Assembly: GCA_903930725.1 (NCBI GenBank)
Contig: CAIYZW010000513.1
Span: 1 to 17,249, forward strand
Direction of reading: 5' to 3'
DNA from: an uncultured Bacteroidota bacterium
GTDB taxonomy: Bacteria > Bacteroidota > Bacteroidia > Bacteroidales > 4484-276
DNA: 17,249 nt
Below are positions 14,309 to 17,249 of the stretch, piece after piece; position 1 is the stretch's first letter, and every line of letters starts with the position of its first letter. The notes beneath the pieces are model-generated. The model saw only the letters and a program-made list of their open reading frames with translations, made no database searches and was not told where the DNA came from. The position numbers were made by a program, and so were the translations under genes.

Positions 14309-16375
14309 TTAGCTGTTTTCTTCATATTTTTTTTTGTAATAATTGTAAATTTCAACTTGCGACCGTACATGTGGTTCAGATGTTGTTTTACGGTATTGAT
14401 TCGGGTTTTCGCGGCTGATGATGCGCGATTTGCAATTGTCGCTCAGTTGAATCTGAAGCATGGTCCAGAGCTCTTCTTTGATATTTTTATCATAAATCGG
14501 GCAGGTTACCTCAATACGGTAATCCAGATTACGCTGCATCCAGTCGGCCGAGCCAATATAAAATTTGTTATCGCCACCATTGCAAAAAACATAAACCCGA
14601 GAATGTTCGAGGAATTTATCAACAATACTGAAAGCCTCAATATTTTCGCTGATATCCTTAACACCAGGGATTAAAATGCACATTCCGCGGGCTATAATTT
14701 TGATTTTAACCCCGGCACGGCTGGCGCTGTAGAGTTTACGGATTATTTTTTTATCAATGAGGCTGTTGAGTTTAATAATTGCCCAGGCTTCTTTGCCTTC
14801 TCTGGCGCTTTTTATTTCGCGGTTTAATTTCTGGATAAAAAAATCGCGGGTGCTGAACGGTGAAACAATAAGTTCTTTAAATTTTGGGATCGAATAACGG
14901 GTTTCGAAAAGCTGAAAAACTTTATAAACATCGCTGGTGATGCCGGGGTGGGAGGTGAGCAGACTCTCGTCGGCATAAACCCTGGCCGTGGATTCGTTAA
15001 AGTTACCGGTGCTAATGTTGGCATAATAAACATTTTGCTGGTTTTCCTTGCGGCGGATAAGGATGAGTTTGCTGTGCACTTTTAGTCCGGGGATTGTGGG
15101 CAAAATGCGAACACCGTTTTTCTGTAATTGTTCCGCCCAGAAAATGTTTGCCTCTTCATCAAACCTGGCCTGAAGTTCGAGAAATACGGTGACAGATTTG
15201 CCGTTTCTGGCGGCATTTATCAAAGCATTAATCACGTTGGAATGGCTGGCAGCCCTGTAAAAAGTCATTTTTATCGAACGCACCTTGGGGTCAATGGAAG
15301 CTTCGCGAAGCAGGTCAATAATGTACTGGAACGATTGATAGGGATAATGCAGCATGATGTCCTGCTGGCGGATAACTTCAAAAATGCTTTTGTTGATGGG
15401 CAAATCCCTGTGCGGCATAGGTGTTGACTCAGGATAACACAGGTCGGCGGCTCCAACTTTGGGGAAATTCATAAAATCCTTAAAGTTGTGGTATCTGCCA
15501 CCGCCACGCTGGAGGTCGTCGTCGGAAAGGCGCAGCTTATCGCGGATAATTTTCAATAAATTTTTAGGTATCGCCTTGTCATAAACAAACCTCACGGGGT
15601 CGCCCCACTCGCGTTGTTTCAGGCTTTCGCTCATTATTTCGAGGAAACTTTTCTGAATATCGTTATCAATGTCGAGTTCGGCATCGCGGGTAATTTTGAT
15701 GGTGTAAGCGTTGTAGGTGTCGTATCCAAAAATCGAAAAAACATATTGCAGGCAATAACGGATAACATCATCAAGAAGGATGATAAAGATTTTTCCATCT
15801 TCTTTGGGAAGGATCAAAAATCGGGAGAGTTGCTGAACCGGAACTCTGGTTATGGCAAATTCTTCCTTGTCGGGATCGCTGGTGGACAAAAGCTGAATGG
15901 CAAGATAAATTGAGCGATCCTCGAGGCTGGTGCTTTCTTTTAGATTATCGAGAATAATTGGGAAAAGCAGCGGCCTCACATTTTGATGAAAATAGTTGGT
16001 TACAAATTCGCCCTGTTGAGGTGAAAGCTGATTTTCGTTGATAATAAAGATGTTTCTGCCCTTAAGTAATTCCACAATCTCGGCGTAAGTATCTGTAAAC
16101 ACTTTTTCCTGATCGGCAACAATTTCAAAAATCTGGGTTAAAATCTCTTTGGGTGACGATTTAATCCTGTAATCGAGCTTTTCGACATTGAGCATCCGCG
16201 TAAGCGTGGCCACCCTAACCCTGAAAAACTCATCACGATTATTCGAAAAAATACCCAGAAACTTCAACCGTTCAATCAAAGGGGTTGTTTCATCTCTGGC
16301 TTCCTGTAAAACCCGGTCGTTAAAGTGCAGCCAGCTTATTTCGCGATGAATCATTAAATCTTTAATTTTTACCAT
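14309..16375 (-). CDS. ppk1: Polyphosphate kinase 1
   Basis: PPK1 reversibly transfers the gamma-phosphate of ATP onto a growing polyphosphate chain through a phosphohistidine. The 688-residue protein is full length: N-terminal domain (R-E-I-S-W-L-H-F-N at 11-19; N-R-D-E-F-F-R-V-R-V at 46-55), head domain, and two PLD-like catalytic domains. The autophosphorylated histidine is H434 in L-K-V-H-S-K-L (E. coli H435). H591 in F-L-E-H-S-R-V is also present, as are the P-I-P/PLD-like S-A-D-W-M and the Y-R-I-E-V strand. At the position of E. coli His454 there is Asn453 (Y-A-N-I-S-T-G-N-F-N). It starts at an ATG (16375), 10 nt after the sixA stop, so the two should be one operon. The reading frame ends at the repeat array of the following gap. 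Confidence 0.96.
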   Translation of the reverse strand: MVKIKDLMIHREISWLHFNDRVLQEARDETTPLIERLKFLGIFSNNRDEFFRVRVATLTRMLNVEKLDYRIKSSPKEILTQIFEIVADQEKVFTDTYAEIVELLKGRNIFIINENQLSPQQGEFVTNYFHQNVRPLLFPIILDNLKESTSLEDRSIYLAIQLLSTSDPDKEEFAITRVPVQQLSRFLILPKEDGKIFIILLDDVIRYCLQYVFSIFGYDTYNAYTIKITRDAELDIDNDIQKSFLEIMSESLKQREWGDPVRFVYDKAIPKNLLKIIRDKLRLSDDDLQRGGGRYHNFKDFMNFPKVGAADLCYPESTPMPHRDLPINKSIFEVIRQQDIMLHYPYQSFQYIIDLLREASIDPKVRSIKMTFYRAASHSNVINALINAARNGKSVTVFLELQARFDEEANIFWAEQLQKNGVRILPTIPGLKVHSKLILIRRKENQQNVYYANISTGNFNESTARVYADESLLTSHPGITSDVYKVFQLFETRYSIPKFKELIVSPFSTRDFFIQKLNREIKSAREGKEAWAIIKLNSLIDKKIIRKLYSASRAGVKIKIIARGMCILIPGVKDISENIEAFSIVDKFLEHSRVYVFCNGGDNKFYIGSADWMQRNLDYRIEVTCPIYDKNIKEELWTMLQIQLSDNCKSRIISRENPNQYRKTTSEPHVRSQVEIYNYYKKKYEENS

Positions 16376-16385
16376 AGGAGGGGAT

Positions 16386-16892
16386 TTAGTCGGTTTTTAC
16401 TTTTAATTGTTTCGGGTAAACTGCAAAGTTGAGTGTTGATCCCGCGCCTGCAATTTCTTTCCAGTCATCGGTTTCAAACGAAATGCTAACCATCCCGGAA
16501 GTAGGCAGCCAATCTATCGAATCGTCAATAAAATCATTTACAAAGTCCGTCAATGTTGGGTTATGACCAACAATCATGACGCTGTCAACTTTTTGAGGAA
16601 TGTCGTTCAAAACATCAAAAAGATGGCGTGCCCCTTCCAGGTAAATTCTGTGGTCGGTTTTGATTTTTTCGATGGGATAACCGATGGCTTCGGCAATAAG
16701 CTTTGATGTTTCAAAAGCCCTTACAGCATCGCTTGAGATCATTAACCCTGTTTTTATGCTATTTTTCGCAAGATAATCGCCGATGAGCAATGTGCGTTTT
16801 ATGCCTTTTTCGATGATCGGGCGCTGATGATCCATTAAATTCGGTGTGTCCCACGAAGATTTTGCATGGCGGATAATGTAAATTGTTTTCAT
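16386..16892 (-). CDS. SixA-type phosphohistidine phosphatase
   Basis: A 168-residue histidine-phosphatase-superfamily protein. The catalytic pocket is R-H-A-K-S (H9) with the second histidine in V-G-H-N-P (H110). Short, cap-less members of this branch are typed as SixA, which in E. coli removes phosphate from a phosphohistidine. Here it directly precedes ppk1, whose mechanism also uses a phosphohistidine, so PPK1 or a related phosphoprotein is an attractive but untested target. The start is the ATG at 16892, with a perfect -7 box 24 nt upstream; an in-frame TTG at 16919 overlaps that promoter and is rejected. Cytoplasmic, with no signal peptide. Confidence 0.9.
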   Translation of the reverse strand: MKTIYIIRHAKSSWDTPNLMDHQRPIIEKGIKRTLLIGDYLAKNSIKTGLMISSDAVRAFETSKLIAEAIGYPIEKIKTDHRIYLEGARHLFDVLNDIPQKVDSVMIVGHNPTLTDFVNDFIDDSIDWLPTSGMVSISFETDDWKEIAGAGSTLNFAVYPKQLKVKTD

Positions 16893-16916
16893 AAGCTTTT
16901 GTATTTTGGCAAGCAC

Positions 16917-16924
16917 CAAAATTA
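16917..16924 (-). promoter_or_regulatory. Predicted promoter of the sixA-ppk1 operon
   Basis: Minus-strand TAATTTTG matches the -7 consensus and lies 24 nt before the sixA ATG. A TTTG lies 23 nt further upstream, slightly long for a -33 element. No other promoter was seen between sixA and ppk1. Confidence 0.55.
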
Positions 16925-16969
16925 GCTATTTTTTGGTTGAAGGTTCACAAATAGCCAATTTCCTTTTAC

Positions 16970-17000
16970 TTGTTTTCAGCTTTGGCATATTGTAATTTTA
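16970..17000 (+). promoter_or_regulatory. Possible promoter of the secreted-protein gene
   Basis: TTG at 16970-16972 and TAATTTTA at 16993-17000 (7 of 8 to TAnnTTTG) are 20 nt apart, a normal -33/-7 spacing. It is divergent from the sixA promoter. Confidence 0.4.
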
Positions 17001-17047
17001 CGAATAAATTTTTTAGCAGAATCACCAACACCAAAATCGCGGAAATC

Positions 17048-17249
17048 ATGAAAAAAAATATGCTTATTACGCTTGTTTTCATTGCTTTAGTGGCAATAGC
17101 AAGTGCACAGATTCCAAATAATGGATTCGAAAACTGGACAACGACTGTCAATGGCCTTGAGCCAACGGGCTGGTATAGCGCCAACAGCCTCGACCCAACC
17201 GGAGATTATTTCCCGGTAACCCGATCCGAAGATCATTTCCCGCTAAACA
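17048..17249 (+). CDS. Secreted protein of unknown function, 3' end missing
   Basis: The first 67 codons of a gene that runs off the window. It starts at ATG 17048 (a second ATG four codons on is possible). Residues 1-20 form a clear signal peptide: a K-K-N start, a hydrophobic core L-I-T-L-V-F-I-A-L-V-A-I, and a cut after A-S-A. The mature part begins Q-I-P-N-N-G-F-E-N-W-T and contains P-T-G-W-Y-S, a pattern common at the start of secreted, often carbohydrate-binding-like, Bacteroidota proteins that end in a T9SS sorting domain. The end is not visible, so export by T9SS is only a guess. It is divergent from sixA. Confidence 0.75.
   Translation, partial: MKKNMLITLVFIALVAIASAQIPNNGFENWTTTVNGLEPTGWYSANSLDPTGDYFPVTRSEDHFPLN

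Noticed and set aside
14068..14370. Minus-strand 100-codon frame over the repeat-filled gap
   Set aside because: Its Ser/Phe/His-rich translation simply reflects the TTCCA repeats, and it overlaps the end of ppk1.
16966..17184. Minus-strand 72-codon frame with a hydrophobic stretch
   Set aside because: It is the antisense image of the signal peptide of the gene starting at 17048, which has a much better start, composition and promoter.

Overview
This 17.2 kb stretch looks like chromosomal DNA from a free-living member of the Bacteroidota, most likely a Bacteroidales-like lineage. Four observations support this: a secreted protein ending in a type A sorting domain of the type IX secretion system (T9SS), a TonB homologue of the typical Bacteroidota type, a head-GIN (DUF2807) lipoprotein, and repeated matches to the Bacteroidota -7 promoter box TAnnTTTG with no visible Shine-Dalgarno sequences. 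I see no rRNA or tRNA genes, CRISPR array, transposase or phage gene.

Layout. Positions 2-3205 (+) hold the 3' part of a large T9SS-exported beta-helix protein whose beginning lies outside the window. It converges on a minus-strand run: a PLP-dependent decarboxylase of the diaminopimelate decarboxylase family (3477-4793), a Gfo/Idh/MocA oxidoreductase (5147-6109), a DUF2807 lipoprotein (6215-6946) and an AT-rich DUF4143-type ATPase (7218-8486). A plus-strand pair follows, thiL (8807-9862) and uvrC (9983-11806). It converges on a second minus-strand run: a TonB-family protein (11844-12527), gcvH (12673-13047), a Ppx/GppA phosphatase (13150-14064), ppk1 (14309-16375) and a SixA-type histidine phosphatase (16386-16892). 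The window ends inside a plus-strand secreted-protein gene (17048 onward).

How the genes work together. The clearest functional group is sixA-ppk1-ppx, which pairs polyphosphate synthesis and breakdown with a small histidine phosphatase; sixA and ppk1 are only 10 nt apart. The other genes are mostly housekeeping (thiamine diphosphate synthesis, nucleotide excision repair, glycine cleavage, energy transduction) or cell-envelope functions, and do not form one pathway.

The coding content is ordinary, and I do not see a new multi-gene system. The unusual material is intergenic. Several families of short-period degenerate repeats fill the gaps at 3206-3476, 4794-5146, 9863-9982 and 14065-14308. 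They include an exact 25-nt match in opposite orientation between two gaps 9 kb apart, and an 11-nt helically phased array. Other points of interest are a duplicated 16-nt operator-like site flanking the ATPase promoter, a nearly constant spacing between the -7 box and the ATG in four genes, and an Asn where E. coli PPK1 has His454.
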